Source: Ophiura sarsii
Lineage: Eukaryota > Echinodermata > Ophiuroidea > Amphilepidida > Ophiuridae
NCBI GenBank assembly: GCA_035610835.1
Contig: CM069443.1
Coordinates: forward strand, 60,453,980-60,517,979
DNA length: 64,000 nt
Direction: 5' to 3'
Made by a program: the position numbers and the translations under genes. This document shows, one piece after another, positions 1-12,110 of the stretch (position 1 is the stretch's first letter; every line of letters begins with the position of its first letter). The notes beneath the pieces are model-generated. The model worked only from the letters and a program-made list of their open reading frames with translations. It was not told the DNA's origin and did not search any database.

Positions 1-2563
1 CACAAAGGCCTGCATATGTCAAAACTAATCAGACCCTAGCATAAACTTAAGCTTGGAAAAACGACACACATAAGCTACATCTATTTGAAATCTATGAACA
101 AATTATGTCATCATCCTCCTCATCATCATGATGACAACATATTATCCCTCCATTACTTACCCATCCCTGGTGGTATGTAATAACATACTCATCCCTATGT
201 CATCTGTCATTTATATCTATGTCTACATTAATGTATCTTTGAACTTTGGCTGTGAATCACATTAACGGGATCTGTTTCATCAGCAAGTCCTAAACACTTT
301 GTGGTAATCTTCTGTATGTCTTTAATTGTCCAAAGGACTAATGTTCTTTACTTAATTTGTAATCTATAGCGAGATAGCCGTCACTCATTCTGATGTTACA
401 TCTTCTTGATTGTCAAGGTCGTTTAGCTTTTGATCAACTGCCGGTCTCTCGGTTTAATTCCAAATGCCACCGACCGCCTTTCTTTAATCTTAGTTAATGT
501 TAGACACATGGTTGACATTACAAATGTTTATGTTCATAGGCACGCACTGTCTATCGATCCTTTTAGAATGTGTTGCTGCGCATTCTTTCCGTGGTATGAC
601 ATGTCAGAAACTGTCCTGAACACTTGACTATGTTGATCTTCAAAATATCGTAATTGTAACTTGTATCGTAAAGAAGGGGATGGGTAGGGGAAAAACTTGT
701 TGTATCAACGTGAACTATCCCTAGTTTGATCCTTTTTCTATACAACATTATAGGAAGTAATCATCAAGAAAAAACGGTCAACTGAATTCCACAGGGATGT
801 CGGACAATTTGAGTGAAACTAAGCCTAGAGGTTAACTGGGGATAAGAATGAACAAGTGTTGTCGTAGTATACATCTATTGCACCTGCTGCGAGAGGCTAA
901 ACTAGACTTAACTATCACTGCTTTCAAAACCCTATTTATAAGAAAGCGTAACAGATCACCCGTGAATGTTATTCAGTGAAAGACCTTGCCTAATGCAGAG
1001 GCGGGGAGAAGGGGGCTGGGTGGAAACACTTGTCGCAAGATAGATATAGGGGCAGTCTTTGGTGAATTTACCACGGTATTGCTGATCTAGTTTTGAGAGC
1101 TGTAAGTGTTAGACTATCAAATAGGCCTATCTGTAAAGGCTAAAATATCAGTTTGTTTCGTGTATCACACTCACTCCATTTAATTCACATTTCAATTTTT
1201 TATTTGAAAAATACCTTCAATTTCAAGCGAGGCCAATATTATTTTCGAGAAATATTTAATTTTCAGAATTGTTCTCATCATTACACACATAAACAGAATT
1301 CAAGTCACAAACTATAATAAATGCCTTGGATAAAATTAATGAAGGGTTATTTTGATATGGATTCCTGTCAATCTAACACGTAATGAAACGGATCTTGTCT
1401 GCAATCAGAAAAACAGTATTAGACTGCAATCTATGCTATGGATGAAAAGGGAAATTGGAGAGTTTGGTCAATGGCCAATGCAAGAGCTAAGTATAGGCTA
1501 GACCAGACGGGTGAAATATGCCAAGATTCACTTCGGATATTTTTGAATGAACCATGAACTTCAACTTGGTGCTAAAGACTAGCAAAAAAGTGGGGTGTGG
1601 GGAGGGCAGGCATGAACAAGCAGCAAATCAGCTTGTTTTGTAGAAGTGGACAATTTTGATATGCTACACAATTTTTTGCATTTCGGGAGCATCAAAATTG
1701 ATTTAATTGGCTTAGTACGAAACATTGCCCAAATCCTGAGTGTGAACAGTGCCCCATAATATCCCTCATAACATATCTTGGCTACATGTATAGGGAAAGG
1801 TGAAACAAATGGTACAAGGTATCATGCAAGAATAATGCTGCTACACGGAGACCATACTTCAAGATGCAAGGTATACAGAGAACACCAATGGTCCTGTTGT
1901 TTGGCATAAGGTAATGCGACATTGTAGATAAAAGTGTTTTCAACCTGTGCAGCGCGACTACTGATGTTGCCCAATGTCCCGCATCAACAGAAGTATGAGT
2001 ACAGGGCAAACATCTCGCATCTCCAGTTTTCTTTCAATTTTTGTTATTAATTGAAAGAACACAATCGAGACATTCCAATGGAGATGAGGCTGTATTGCAT
2101 TTGATCAGTTTTTGGTTTTCATTCTAATGCATGCAACTTAATCTGGTCCTCGGTCACCGTATATGGACATGGGTATAGTCTAAATGGTTCCAATCTTCAG
2201 AATCTTAAAACCTAGATTATATTACCAATATCACAGAGCTAAAATTGTATCACAAATTCAAGAATCCGTTCTCACAACAACAAAAATTCAACACAATTGC
2301 GCAAATTTGACTGAATCCTCAAATATATCATTTTAAAATCAAATTATGTCACAAGAATTTATGGATTGTCAAATCCATTCGTTTCACAAATGGACCTCAT
2401 TATGTCCAATAGGATTCTCACAAAGGGCGTTAAATGTTGCCCCTGTATAAGTATAATATAAGCAAAGGTTTGCAGTGACATAATATGTTCAAATTGGATA
2501 TTCATGTATGGGATTTATGAGTGGGTATAGGTATGCCGAGGGTCTTGCAGATACATTAGGGAG
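1..2563. other. Intronic sequence, no gene seen
   Basis: This is presumed intron 4 of the minus-strand myosin gene, downstream of the P-loop exon. Only short random open frames occur. I searched the minus strand for the expected next myosin exon (relay toward 'ANPILEAFGNAKT') and found nothing. The stretch is AT-rich, with no clear terminal inverted repeats or tRNA-like boxes. Confidence 0.5.
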
Positions 2564-2984
2564 AGGCTTTCCCCGGGGGGGGGCACTGACATTTTAAAAG
2601 GGTTTAGGTATGTGCCGCGCTGAAGACCCCCTTTTTCACCCTCTGCTGCTAGTTCTTATGACCCCCCTTTTGAGCCTGCATCAGTTCTTAAGACCCCATT
2701 TTTATTGAAAATTCAAAAATCGCGAAATTTTGCGTTCCAAAGCACCAATTTTGTGTTCCAAATCCCCAATTTTTCGAAAATGTTGCGTTCTTAAACCAAA
2801 ATAAATCGAAAATTGAACTATAGGCCAGTTCTCAAGACCTATTTTTTGGAAAAAAATCAGTTCCTAAGACCCTATTTTTCGTCATAAAATCCACTCAGTT
2901 CAGTTCTTTAGCCCCCCTTTTTAAGACCCTGGGCGGCACACCCCTACCCAAAAAAAAGTTGAGTGCCCCCCCCGGGAGGCTTTC
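2564..2984. mobile_element. hAT-like MITE with 8-bp target duplication (copy A)
   Basis: The element body (2572-2976, 405 bp) begins CCCGGGGGGGGGCACT and ends with the inverted form AGTGCCCCCCCCGGG. It is flanked by a direct repeat AGGCTTTC at 2564-2571 and 2977-2984, which reads as an 8-bp target-site duplication. A second copy in the opposite orientation lies at 53262-53694 and has its own, different 8-bp duplication. There is no coding capacity, so the element is non-autonomous. An 8-bp duplication is typical of the hAT superfamily; the family assignment is inference. Confidence 0.8.
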
Positions 2985-3412
2985 TTTATGAAGAAGGCAA
3001 TGCTGTAATCAAATTCAGCAGACATCTACTGGTATGCTTTGAATGAAATGCATCATGCACCACATTTTCACTTTTCAGTCGCAATCCCTCAAACACAGTT
3101 CCATAACCCATAATACACCACTAACCAGACAACATGGACCATTGGCTTCTGGGTATCATACATCATGATCCCCAGAATAAAGGTCAGCCATTGTGAATGT
3201 GCCTGTATGGCTTATGGAACTGTTTCTTCAGAGACTGTAATAAACAAGCAGCTGGGTACAAATTCACTGCGTTGGCAGCGAGCAGCAAAAAGAGGGCGCT
3301 AGCAATCATCTTTGCGCAGTTCACCTCTTATGCATGAATCATGATACTTTACCTTTGTTGAAGAGCACAACTTTACAGCAAGCACAATGCACAATGAAGA
3401 GCAGTTTGAATA
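2985..3412. other. Intronic spacer, nothing recognised
   Basis: Single-copy-looking AT-rich sequence between two MITEs. No open frame, inverted repeat or RNA-gene signature was seen. Confidence 0.4.
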
Positions 3413-3628
3413 TACTGTAATACCACTTAATTTTGTGAGGTATTTAATTTTGCAAATTTTGTGTGGACCTTAAATTTGTGAAATTAAAATCCCCGCGAAA
3501 TAAAACATGCTCAGGGCTTAAAATCAGAGTGAAATTTTGGAATCGCAAAATTAAATCCTCGCGAAAAATGTTGGCTTTTGGTAATTTGCGAAAATATAGT
3601 ACCCACAAATTTTAAGTGTTTTACAGTA
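3413..3628. mobile_element. MITE, TACTGTAA..CACTTAATTT family (copy 1)
   Basis: The 216-bp element has imperfect terminal inverted repeats: TACTGTAATACCACTTAAT on the left and, read inverted, TACTGTAAAACACTTAAAA on the right. The interior is rich in words like 'gcgaaa' and 'aaattcgc'. Relatives with the same ends lie at 48232-48406 and, as a half element, at 40130-40270. It is non-coding. Confidence 0.65.
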
Positions 3629-3653
3629 GTAACAAGTATCCAATTGGATGGAC

Positions 3654-3885
3654 GATAGATAGCACATAAGTTTTAGAGCATTTTGAAACAAGATATTGGG
3701 TTGCGTATATGACTATAGCATATTATGTATGGACCATAAGTTTAGCATTTTGAAATTGGATATTGGGTTGTGAACGGTTCTATGACATATTACGCTATGG
3801 ACCATGATAGCTGATAGGTTTTATAGCATCTTGAAATCGGCTATTGGGTTGCGAATGGGTCTATGACATATTAACGCTAGTTTTG
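3654..3885. repeat. Three-unit diverged tandem repeat, 70-80 bp unit
   Basis: Each unit holds, in order, 'agcat(t/c)ttgaaa', 'ggatattgggttg' or a variant, 'ctatgacatatta' or a variant, and 'atggacca'. Units run roughly 3654-3733, 3734-3804 and 3805-3885 and differ by substitutions and small indels, so the array is old. Only three units are visible. Confidence 0.7.
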
Positions 3886-4477
3886 ATTTGTTATGGAGTG
3901 AGCAATTGAGGATGTAAATCGAGTCTGTTCATTTACCATAGGTAGTATGCTGAATGGCTGCTCTGCACTGGCTTCTTTTGGCTGCGAGTAAATTTGTAAG
4001 GCGTTAACAAATATTCCAAAATACATTCCAAAACAGTAGTTTCACTTAAGCAGCTAATCTGTAAACCGCCAAAGCTGAATACAAAATCCAGTGTTCCATT
4101 TACACAAATGTTCTCTCAAGTTTGAATCCAATTAACATTGATCTCATTTCGATTTCCATTACAGTTAGTCATCCATATTAACACGTAATAGGTAATTGCA
4201 TTCAGCAAACAAATTGGTCGTTTTTCAAACGATCTTTTCTCATTTATCTGGGGACATGACAGTCGCTGTCATCGCTTGCCGTAATTTGTTTTATGTGAAA
4301 AGAGATGATCAATCAGATGTGAAATAGCGCGATTAGCAAATTGTAGACCTGGATAATTTGACAATAACTATATCAGATGGAATTTATTTGATTCACTCAT
4401 TTGATTTGGCATAACTGTTTTATATGAGTGGCCATCAGATACACACAAAAATGTGTAAGATAATACGTCTAAGGTAA
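3886..4477. other. Intronic spacer left of the DIRS element
   Basis: No gene or clear repeat was recognised between the tandem array and the left end of the retrotransposon. Confidence 0.4.
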
Positions 4478-4686
4478 TCTCCCAGAACTTATTGTTCTTG
4501 GGACTCCCCTGTCGAAGCCTGCTTACCGTTGTTCGATGTTTTGATCTGACTAATTTGCATCTTCCCCGGAGATGCGGGCATTCCAAACTGAAGTATTTCT
4601 AATATTTCAAACTAGAAACACGGGTCGCACCGACGTGACGTCACCCCATGTCACGCGCCAGCCCGTCACCCAAATTTCGCTTGGAC
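4478..4686. repeat. DIRS left inverted terminal repeat
   Basis: From about 4501 to 4686 this is the reverse complement of 11035-11215, running through 'ttgatctgactaatttgcat' and the CpG-rich 'gacgtgacgtcacc' block. The outermost 70 bases (4478-4547) instead pair with the first half of the internal complementary region. Left and right ends differ beside the terminus ('acaacggtaagcagg' against 'ccggaaagcag'). Confidence 0.9.
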
Positions 4687-4747
4687 TACCTCGGAATAAT
4701 CCAAACTACTTCTGCTTTTTGTCGCAGGGGGCTTAGGGCGGCCGGGC

Positions 4748-4872
4748 GATCAAAACATCGAACAACGGTAAGCAGGCTTCGACAGGGGAGTCCCAAGAAC
4801 AATAAGTTCTGGGAGAGACTCCCCTGTCGAACTGCTTTCCGGTTCGATGTTTTGATCTGACTAATTTGCATC
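4748..4872. repeat. DIRS internal complementary region
   Basis: Positions 4748-4815 are the exact reverse complement of the left outer end (4480-4547). Positions 4817-4872 reproduce the inverted right outer end, from 'gactcccctgtcgaactgc' to 'actaatttgcat'. The two halves meet at about 4816. This head-to-head copy of both termini is the diagnostic ICR of DIRS elements and preserves the sequence of the presumed circle junction. Confidence 0.9.
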
Positions 4873-5083
4873 AACCCAGTTTAGCACAGAACCTGGAGGA
4901 GGTGCGATAAAAAGCCAAACACCGTGTACAGTATTTATTATTTTAAGATCAGATCATTAAACCCACATCGCCATGATGTCAAGGTCAAATCGAATCAAGG
5001 TAAGCTTAGTCTCAATTTCGCGTTTATCAAAACCGAAAAGACTTAGCTCAACCTTAAAATAAATAACTGATAAACCAACTCAC

Positions 5084-6150
5084 CTAATTTCTTGGCTGTC
5101 TGCCCGACGGTCTAGCTAGGACCGTACGGGCGAACTGTCCCCTGAACGAGTTCCCGCTAAAAGCCCTGTAATAGGCGGCGGAAAATGTCGTTGTGGATTT
5201 CCAAGAAACGGCCTCATAGATCTCCTTCACGGACAACCCCCAGTGGTATGTCCATGAAGTTGCAATACTACGTGTCGAGTGCGCGGAGGCACGATCGTCA
5301 TAAGTAATTGCCTATGAGTCTCTAACTATCTGAACTAGTCAGCGTGAAAAAGTACTTTTCGTCGCTGGGCTGAGTGGCTCAGAGTGTGTTAAAAAGAGCT
5401 GATCAAAGTATTTTTACCACGTACTCCGGACGTCTTACCTGAGTAATACCTCAGACAGCGAACGGGGCACCATAACCCGTCATCGTGTACGAACGAATTC
5501 GAACTCAGAGAGGGTAGGTAAAGGGTGGAAAACGAGTGCGTACTTGTTTCGTTCTACGCCAGAAACCCTGGTATAAAACAAAGTGTAGCGCCCGCGCGAG
5601 AAAGAGTCATTGGCGAAAAAGACAATGCGAGTTCAGAACACCTTTGCGCAGAGGCAAAGGCTACGAGAATTACTGTTTTCAGAGCTTATCCTGAGGGTCG
5701 ACGCCTTCGCCGTAAGGCTCGAATGGCGGACCCTTGAGATAGTTGAGAACAGTATTAAGCTCCCAAGCAGGTACGATCTTCCTGGTTGGAGGCCTCTCGT
5801 TGAACATCTCCTTCAATAGAAGACTGATCTCTCCGTCGTCCTTGACAGAAGATCCGTCCTCAAAACCTACATGGACTGACATGATTGCGGACTATAATTC
5901 CGGACAGTAGCTGCCTGGGGTCCTGAATCAAACTTCTCGGTTAAAAAAATAGCGAAAACGCTATTTACATCTGCTCGAGTGGGAGAGATATCTCTCTCAG
6001 TACACCACTCATAGTAGGGAGCCAAACGCTTAGAGTAAGTCTTGAGCGTGGATTGGCGTCGACCTGAGGCGACCAAGCCTGCAGACCTTCGAGAAAAGCC
6101 TTTCTCCTGGCATCGTTGCCGGATAATGGCCAAACAGTCAACCGTAGGTG
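5084..6150 (-). pseudogene. DIRS tyrosine recombinase (broken)
   Basis: This gene would cut and rejoin element DNA through a covalent tyrosine intermediate. The N-terminal SAM-like part is read at about 6150-5890 and includes 'STLKTYSKRLAPYYEWC'. It changes frame near 5885 (one base apparently lost after 'ATVRNY') and again near 5690. The first catalytic arginine region reads 'VAFASAQRCSELALSF', and an in-frame TAG lies at 5554-5556. The C-terminal catalytic part is open: 'AHSTR' (box II H-x-x-R) at 5270-5284, 'EAVSWKS', and the tyrosine pair at 5168-5173. The stop is at 5084-5086. Motif spacing fits DIRS recombinases. The frame overlaps the end of the RNase H region, as in other DIRS elements. 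Confidence 0.88.
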
Positions 6151-7800
6151 CTCGTTCGGTAGGAATTCGCCGTGAACTCCCTGCCTGAGCAAGTCCTGAA
6201 GTGGAGGTAGCAACATGGGGCGACCCACAAGAAGATCTACCATCGGTCGAAACCACACGTGTTTCGGCCAGAAAGGGGCTATGAGCAGGACGTAACAGTC
6301 GTCTCTTGCCACCTTTTCTACCACTTTTGGAAGCAGCGAGATTGGAGGGAAGGCATAAGCCGTCAGTCCCTTCCAATCCACTGACAGAGCGTCTGCGGCG
6401 TACGCCCTCGGGTCGCGAGTCCGAGAGCAATACACCGGTAGCTGTTTGTTCTGGTACGAAGCAAACAGGTCGATCGCTGGGTGACAAAATCGTACAAAGA
6501 TTGTCTGTGCTATCTGAGGTGCTAACGACATTTCCGTAGGGCCGGACGTTCGTCCCCTGGAAAGATCGTCTGCAAGGATGTTCGTGACACCCGCGATGTG
6601 AATCGCCCGCAGTATGATCTGGTGATCTCGACACCATGTGATGAGTCTCATGGTGAGGTAACAGAGGGTGGGAGATCTTGTCCCGCCCTCCCCGTTCAGG
6701 TAAGCTACCACTGTCGAGTTGTCCGTCTGGACAAGGACACTGTGTCCCTGTAGATCGGATTCGAACCATAGGAGAGTCTTCTCCACTGCCCAAGTTCGAG
6801 CAGATTGATGTGTACCTGAGCCTCTATGCTCGACCACCGGCCAAAGGCCCGGTTGTCTAGCTAATGGCCTCCCCATCCCGACAGTGACGCGTCTATCGTG
6901 ATGACACGACTCGTCGGTGGGGATGGAAAAACCATCCCCACTGTCAGGTTGGTAGGTTGGTACCACCAGTGGAGTTCCTCCTTGATCAGGTCTTAGATAG
7001 GAACCATCCTGGACACTGAGTGAACACTTGGCTTGTAGTGCGCCAGCAGGTGAATCTGAATTACCCTCAAGGAACCGACAAAGCGGAATCAGATCTACCA
7101 TGCTGGCCACAAGGCCCAAAACTTTGAGCCACGCTACCGCCGGCGCTACACTCGCTTCCGCTAGGATGCGAGCGCAAGCAGCCATGTTGTTTACTCGAGC
7201 CAGGGAAGGCATAACCCGACCCTTCGACAGGTCTAGTCGTGCCCCGAGGTATATCGGAGACTGAGTCGGAACGAGATAGGACTTCTTGTAGCTCACTACA
7301 AAGCCCAGTCGCGTAATCACCTGGATGACTAGCTGTATGTGGTGCGCTGTCTCTTCTCGAGACTTCGCATACACCAGCCAGTCGTCCAGATACTGACATA
7401 TGTTGACGCCCCGGCGTCTCAAGTATGCTCCCACCTCTCTCACTACCCGGGTAAACACCCTGGGCGCAGTGGAGAGGCCGAAGGGCAGACATGTGAACAT
7501 GTACGCCTGGTCTTGTACGTAACCATTTCTGGTCTCAGGGAGCAAACGGAACGTGAAGGTAGGCATCCTTGAGGTCCAAGGAGGCTGCCCAACACTACCT
7601 CGTTCACGAGGAGTGATCGAAGTACTCTGTCGGCAGGCAAATGTGTTCGCCTGCGACGCGAGTGCGGTGGCGGGGTGAGAGTAAACTCGATCTTGTAACC
7701 CCGCTCGACCGTCTCCAGTAGCCAGTTGGACGGCGAAATGGTGATCCATTCCGCGCTGAACTGCAGCAAGCGCCCGCCCACCGGTGGATACAAGTCCACC
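6000..7800 (-). pseudogene. DIRS reverse transcriptase / RNase H (frameshifted)
   Basis: The fingers region starts near 7784 with 'PVGGRLLQF' and 'GYKIEF'. The first catalytic aspartate lies in 'DLKDAY' at 7559-7576, followed by 'CLPFGLSTAPRVFT'. The catalytic box is YLDD at 7381-7392, the form usual for DIRS rather than YADD or YMDD. RNase H is split between frames: 'IDASLSGWGGH' near 6866-6893, 'HINLLELG' near 6800, then 'QTDNSTVVAYLNGEGG' and 'HIAGVTNILADDLSR' further down. I see frame changes near 7550, 6990, 6840 and 6780. It would make first- and second-strand DNA from element RNA, but this copy cannot do so. Confidence 0.88.
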
Positions 7801-10077
7801 GGTGACACCACCGTCTGCAGAGGAGCTAAGAGCTCCCCGGACGGGTGGATGGCAGGCGCCGTACCCTCAGGAAGAAGGCTTCTTACCAGAGGTCCTCGGG
7901 TGTTTACTGCCCTTGGACGCTGTCGGCTTAGAAGACTTCCCCGGCCACCACGGCGTCTCTTCCCAGAGGAAGGAGCCGAAGCGGCTGCGGGCAAGGCTAC
8001 CGAAGGAACCGCACCTGAAGAACCTGAAGTGGAAGGCTTCGTCGAAGATTTCCGTTTACTGGATTTCTTCGACTTCTTCTTCCTCTTCTGGGACTTCAAC
8101 GCCGCCTCCGTATCTACCAGTGACTTCTCATCGACTACCTCTCTCGCTCGCTGTTCCACCAGCTCGCAGAAGCGGTTACCGAAGAGAAATCCCTGAGTAG
8201 AGAGCTCGACCTTATTGAGCGAGTCAGCGAACTGCTGCCCATAGGTCGAGCTCAGGAGGGAGAGTGCGTTCGATTGGCGTAGGGATGTAAGGCGGTGAGC
8301 CGCAGACATCGAAGATTGCAAAGATTTGTGAGAGAGATCTGACAACAGATACGCCTCACGCGCAATCTCCGACGCCGAGCCTGATCCCGCAGCAGTTAAC
8401 CTTGTAAGGTGTTCCGCTACAGTAGAACTGAATGCAGAAAGCCGGATAGCCGCCCGTAGGCGACTGTCAACGGATTTCAAACACTCCTCCCAATACGGGG
8501 AGTACGTTCCATGATCAACCTTTCCCTCAACCGGAAGGCGTTTATGTATCTCTGAGTCCATGGTAGGCACCTTGAGATACTGGTTAAAATCATCGTCCGT
8601 CACTAGACAGCCCTTCATGTAGGCCTTCTTAGACGGAGGAGACTTTGCCGCCTCCCAGACAGACGCCAAGTCTGCAGGAAGTGTCAGCGCTGGCTCAACT
8701 GAGTCCGAGAGTAATGGGTACGTAGCGCTAAAAAACACTAGGTGTAACCGCTGGACGACGCGACTCGTAGGCAATGCCTAAGTCCTGCGCAACGCGGGAC
8801 AAAATCGAGTGCGTGTCTAACGGAAAGCCATTAACTCTCTCCTCAGCTGGTAGCGGGAGAAGAGGCACAGACTCGTCGGAATCCGACTCGTCATCCTCTC
8901 CCGACCCCTTTCCCTCGCCCGAAGAGTCAGACGAACCCGACTCGGATTCATCCTCACTCTCTGGACGGGCATCATCCGCACACAAATCCATGTCCACCGC
9001 GCCGGCAACCGGCACGGGGGCTTGGACGAGTACTGATGAAGAGGGGGTACTCCCGCCGAGATCCGGGTGAACGGGGTTCACCGTGGGATTCCCAGCACTA
9101 ACTACCGACGGAACTTGAGGAGGCGGCACGCTCTGCGCCTGAGAGGCGAGCTGCATGCCGGCTGGCTGTCCAGACTGCCACGGGTAAACCATACCCGGTG
9201 GCTGTCCGTACTGCCAACCTCCTACACCGTACGGATAAGCGGGAGGGCTAGCAGCCTGCGTAAGCAAAAGGTTGTACGACCCTTGCCATGCTGGTGCTTG
9301 CGCCCAAGGTTGATATGCTTGGTACTGGGCCCAGGGCCCTGCACTCGGCATACCGCCTGCCGCTGTTGCGTAACCACTCACTCCCCCCCTTGCTGCAACA
9401 AAGCCTGTTGCTGCATAGGAGCGTTAGAGTAGAACGCATGAGTATTATCCGCAGCCACCGAAGCGGTTGGAATGGTACTCATCATGGGATAAGCCTGTCC
9501 TAATCCTCGATCACCGTGACCGGGAGGATAATGACTGGCAAATCCACTAGACATAATACCACCATTCGGCGTGGACGAGTGAGCACTCAATCCTGCCTGA
9601 ATAGGGCGTTATGACTAATCCCTCCCTGGTTATCAACCGTGGCTAATCGTAAGCCGACAGGAAAACCGGGGGCGGGGGTAGATCTCGGAGAGTTCTACTA
9701 GCGGAACAAACAACGGCAGGCTCAGGGCCGCCCGCCATCGTTGTTACCACCGACTGGCTGGTAGGTGTACCCATACTACCCGAGGTAGCTAGGGCAACTC
9801 CCACCGCCAGCGAGCCAGTTACTAGTGCGGGGGCGAACCCCACACTCTCACTGGCAGAAAGCGCCGTAGCTGCGGGCACCGATTCTCTCGGACCGCTGCT
9901 ACTGGCACCCGGCGTGAAAGGTACTAACTCAGGGGTCGACATAACCCCCGAGCTTTCGCCTAGCTCGCCTGACGGAGTAGTGTACTTAACGGGGACCAGT
10001 CCCGCCTTTCCACCACTCACGCCGACCGTTTCTACATGCCGAACAGGCCGAGCCTGATCGTTAGCCGAAACAGCCAC
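7800..10077 (-). pseudogene. DIRS ORF1 / gag-like region (broken)
   Basis: I infer a nucleocapsid-type protein from position and composition; no catalytic motif is present. The open stretch 9643-10077 is Ser/Thr/Pro-rich. At 8728-9381 there is a Pro-Tyr-Gln-Gly-rich segment with repeated 'QP' and 'AW' words, then a long acidic Ser/Asp/Glu patch. The reading frame shifts near 8730. The next frame, open from 8774, holds a likely helical domain (about 8700-8110) and a Lys/Arg-rich block near 8045-8096 that could bind nucleic acid or act as a nuclear signal. The same frame runs on into the RT fingers without a stop, so ORF1 and RT may once have been one polyprotein, or a stop may have been lost. 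Confidence 0.7.
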
Positions 10078-11034
10078 GGAAGCTCCGGTAACAGAGCTTC
10101 CCTCCCCCGTGAGAAGGAGGCCGTCGGACGAACCGACGGACTTTCTACCTACAACATTAACATTAATACTGCGAGTGCGTAATCCCTTAACAAAGCCTTC
10201 TCCAGTGCATGAAATGGACAGCAGACAGACCTACACAAAAGGAATCACACTGATCGGTGCGTGAGCACGATTGATGTGAATCCCAAATAGGAATAAGAAC
10301 AGGGCACTCAGTACAATGGTGCGACATGACTATGGTACGCAGATGCTAGTATAAGTTATAACACAGATAGGTAGGATTAATCAAGCGCTAGCGGCGAAAA
10401 GTACAAGGCTGCTGGCTGATTGAGAAATGTAGTAAGACGAATTTAGTAATCGATCTATTGCAACGTGAATAAAGATATAAACTCAGTCAAACGCGTATAA
10501 TAAACACAGGTAATCAACCACTGAAGGGGATTATCCGTGAATCTGACTATATATATGTCACTGAGGGCTTTCTGTCAAAAGCTGTATAGGATACATAATA
10601 TAGGGTATACACGTTAATAACTACATTACACAGACTACATCGATTTATATAAAGATACATCACCAAGATCCATAAACGATATTGTCCGTCATAAATAATA
10701 ATAATCCCAGCGATTCCAATACGAGTTCAATAAAGATCCAAAGCGTATCCGGACTTGCGGAAAAATATTATAACAAAAACAAAGAGCCGCCATATTGCAT
10801 ACGTCACAAGTAAAATGGCGGACTCCTCGGAAAATTTTAGAATTTTACGTTCAGTTTTTAATTGAATTTGGTACTCTAAAAGGTCCGAAATGAACCAAAA
10901 CGGTCCGATTTAATAGCGTAGAAAATCCAGAAAAACCGCCCACACGAATTATGCACGCCAGTGTCAAAATTCTCAACTCAAGGATCCGTAAATCCAGAAT
11001 ACAGGGAGCTCCGCGAAAACACAACTTGCGAGGT
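10078..11034 (-). other. DIRS leader region between right ITR and ORF1
   Basis: Roughly 950 bp without a long open frame, expected to hold the element promoter and untranslated leader. It is more AT-rich than the coding part. No specific promoter motif could be assigned. Confidence 0.5.
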
Positions 11035-11215
11035 GTCCAAGCGAAATTTAGGTGACGGGCTGGCGCGTGACATGGGGTGACGTCACGTCGGTGCGACCCG
11101 TGTTTCTAGTTTGAAATATTAGAAATACTTCAGTTTGGAATGCCCGCATCTCCGGGGAAGATGCAAATTAGTCAGATCAAAACATCGAACCGGAAAGCAG
11201 TTCGACAGGGGAGTC
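11035..11215. repeat. DIRS right inverted terminal repeat
   Basis: Reverse complement of 4501-4686. It includes the CpG-rich 'ggtgacgtcacgtcgg' block and ends 'ttcgacaggggagtc'. The outer end matches the second half of the ICR at 4817-4872. No target-site duplication is seen when the flanks at 4477 and 11216 are compared. Confidence 0.9.
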
Positions 11216-12110
11216 CATGTATGTGTACGGTTACACTTACATGGTACAAGTAAGGTTCGACGTCTAAGATATACAGTTTACAACTAGAGTTTATTCTGTA
11301 AATAGCATAAACTAGTAGGATATTCAATGTGTTTGACCTTGTTTTTTCATCCTCCCCAGCCCAGATTTGTTTGATTTATACATTATCGCAAACATTAAAT
11401 TCAAAGTGAGTAGTGACAAAATATTAACATTTTGTTACGGAATAAAGCTAAGGTGTTATCTTAGGCGTCCGAGGTGCATCTTAGACGTCCAATCTACATG
11501 ACCTACATGTTACCTTACACATACTACATATTACCTTAGACACTTTTTTTTGTATCTGCTGGCCACTCATAGTTTTAAAAGATATTTGTTCCAAAATGTT
11601 CTTCAAAAGCTCACAACTTTAAATTGAAATTCGCTGAGGCCTTACTACAAATGATAGTTACCCAATCAACTGATTCACCAACTATGTCTTAATCCACAAT
11701 CAAAAGTATCACATAACATCAAGTGGTTTTCATGCTGACAATTTTTGTAACATGTTCTAGCAAAAATCAGTCCGAGAATGGGCAGATGTTGAATTTAATA
11801 ATGAAATTCTTTCTAGCAACATTGTTTGGGACATTCTTTTCAAGTTAAGACAATCTTATAGAATTGTATTTTTTATTATTCAACTAGTTTTGGTTTTTTT
11901 ACTGAATTTTCCCTTCTGCGGTTAGATTTTTATAGAACATGTCACAAATGTGTGAATCAGTAATAAAAGGGTAACATCACCACCAGACCTTTTGGGTACG
12001 AATTTAAGAATCCAATTTTACATTAGTAAAGATTCTCCTCAATAAATTTGCAAGAATGTAACAACCAGACAGATTAAAGAGCGACCAATGCTCCTCTGAA
12101 ACTGCCGTCA
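11216..12110. other. Intronic sequence, no gene seen
   Basis: AT-rich stretch between the DIRS element and the hairpin MITE beside the P-loop exon. No exon, RNA gene or repeat was recognised. Confidence 0.4.

Larger units (their letters stand above)
4478..11215 (-). mobile_element. DIRS-type tyrosine-recombinase retrotransposon, near full length
   Basis: About 6.7 kb, lying in the same orientation as the host myosin gene. Order along the minus strand: right inverted terminal repeat, leader, gag-like region, reverse transcriptase, RNase H, tyrosine recombinase, internal complementary region, left inverted terminal repeat. There is no protease, no DDE integrase and no LTR, and no target-site duplication is visible at the ends. 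This matches the known DIRS1 order, in which a single-stranded DNA is circularised using the internal complementary region and inserted by the recombinase. The frames are broken many times, so this copy cannot express its proteins intact. The ends still pair well, so decay of the coding region is ahead of the termini. The recombinase motifs and the ICR make the class assignment strong. Confidence 0.93.

Noticed and set aside
5081..5090. Splice-donor-like AGGTGAGT at the recombinase stop codon
   Set aside because: The stop fits the normal end of the recombinase, and no matching acceptor or downstream frame is evident.
8728..9503. Plus-strand open frames over the DIRS gag region
   Set aside because: They are antisense shadows of the GC-rich minus-strand gag frames and have no recognisable domain.
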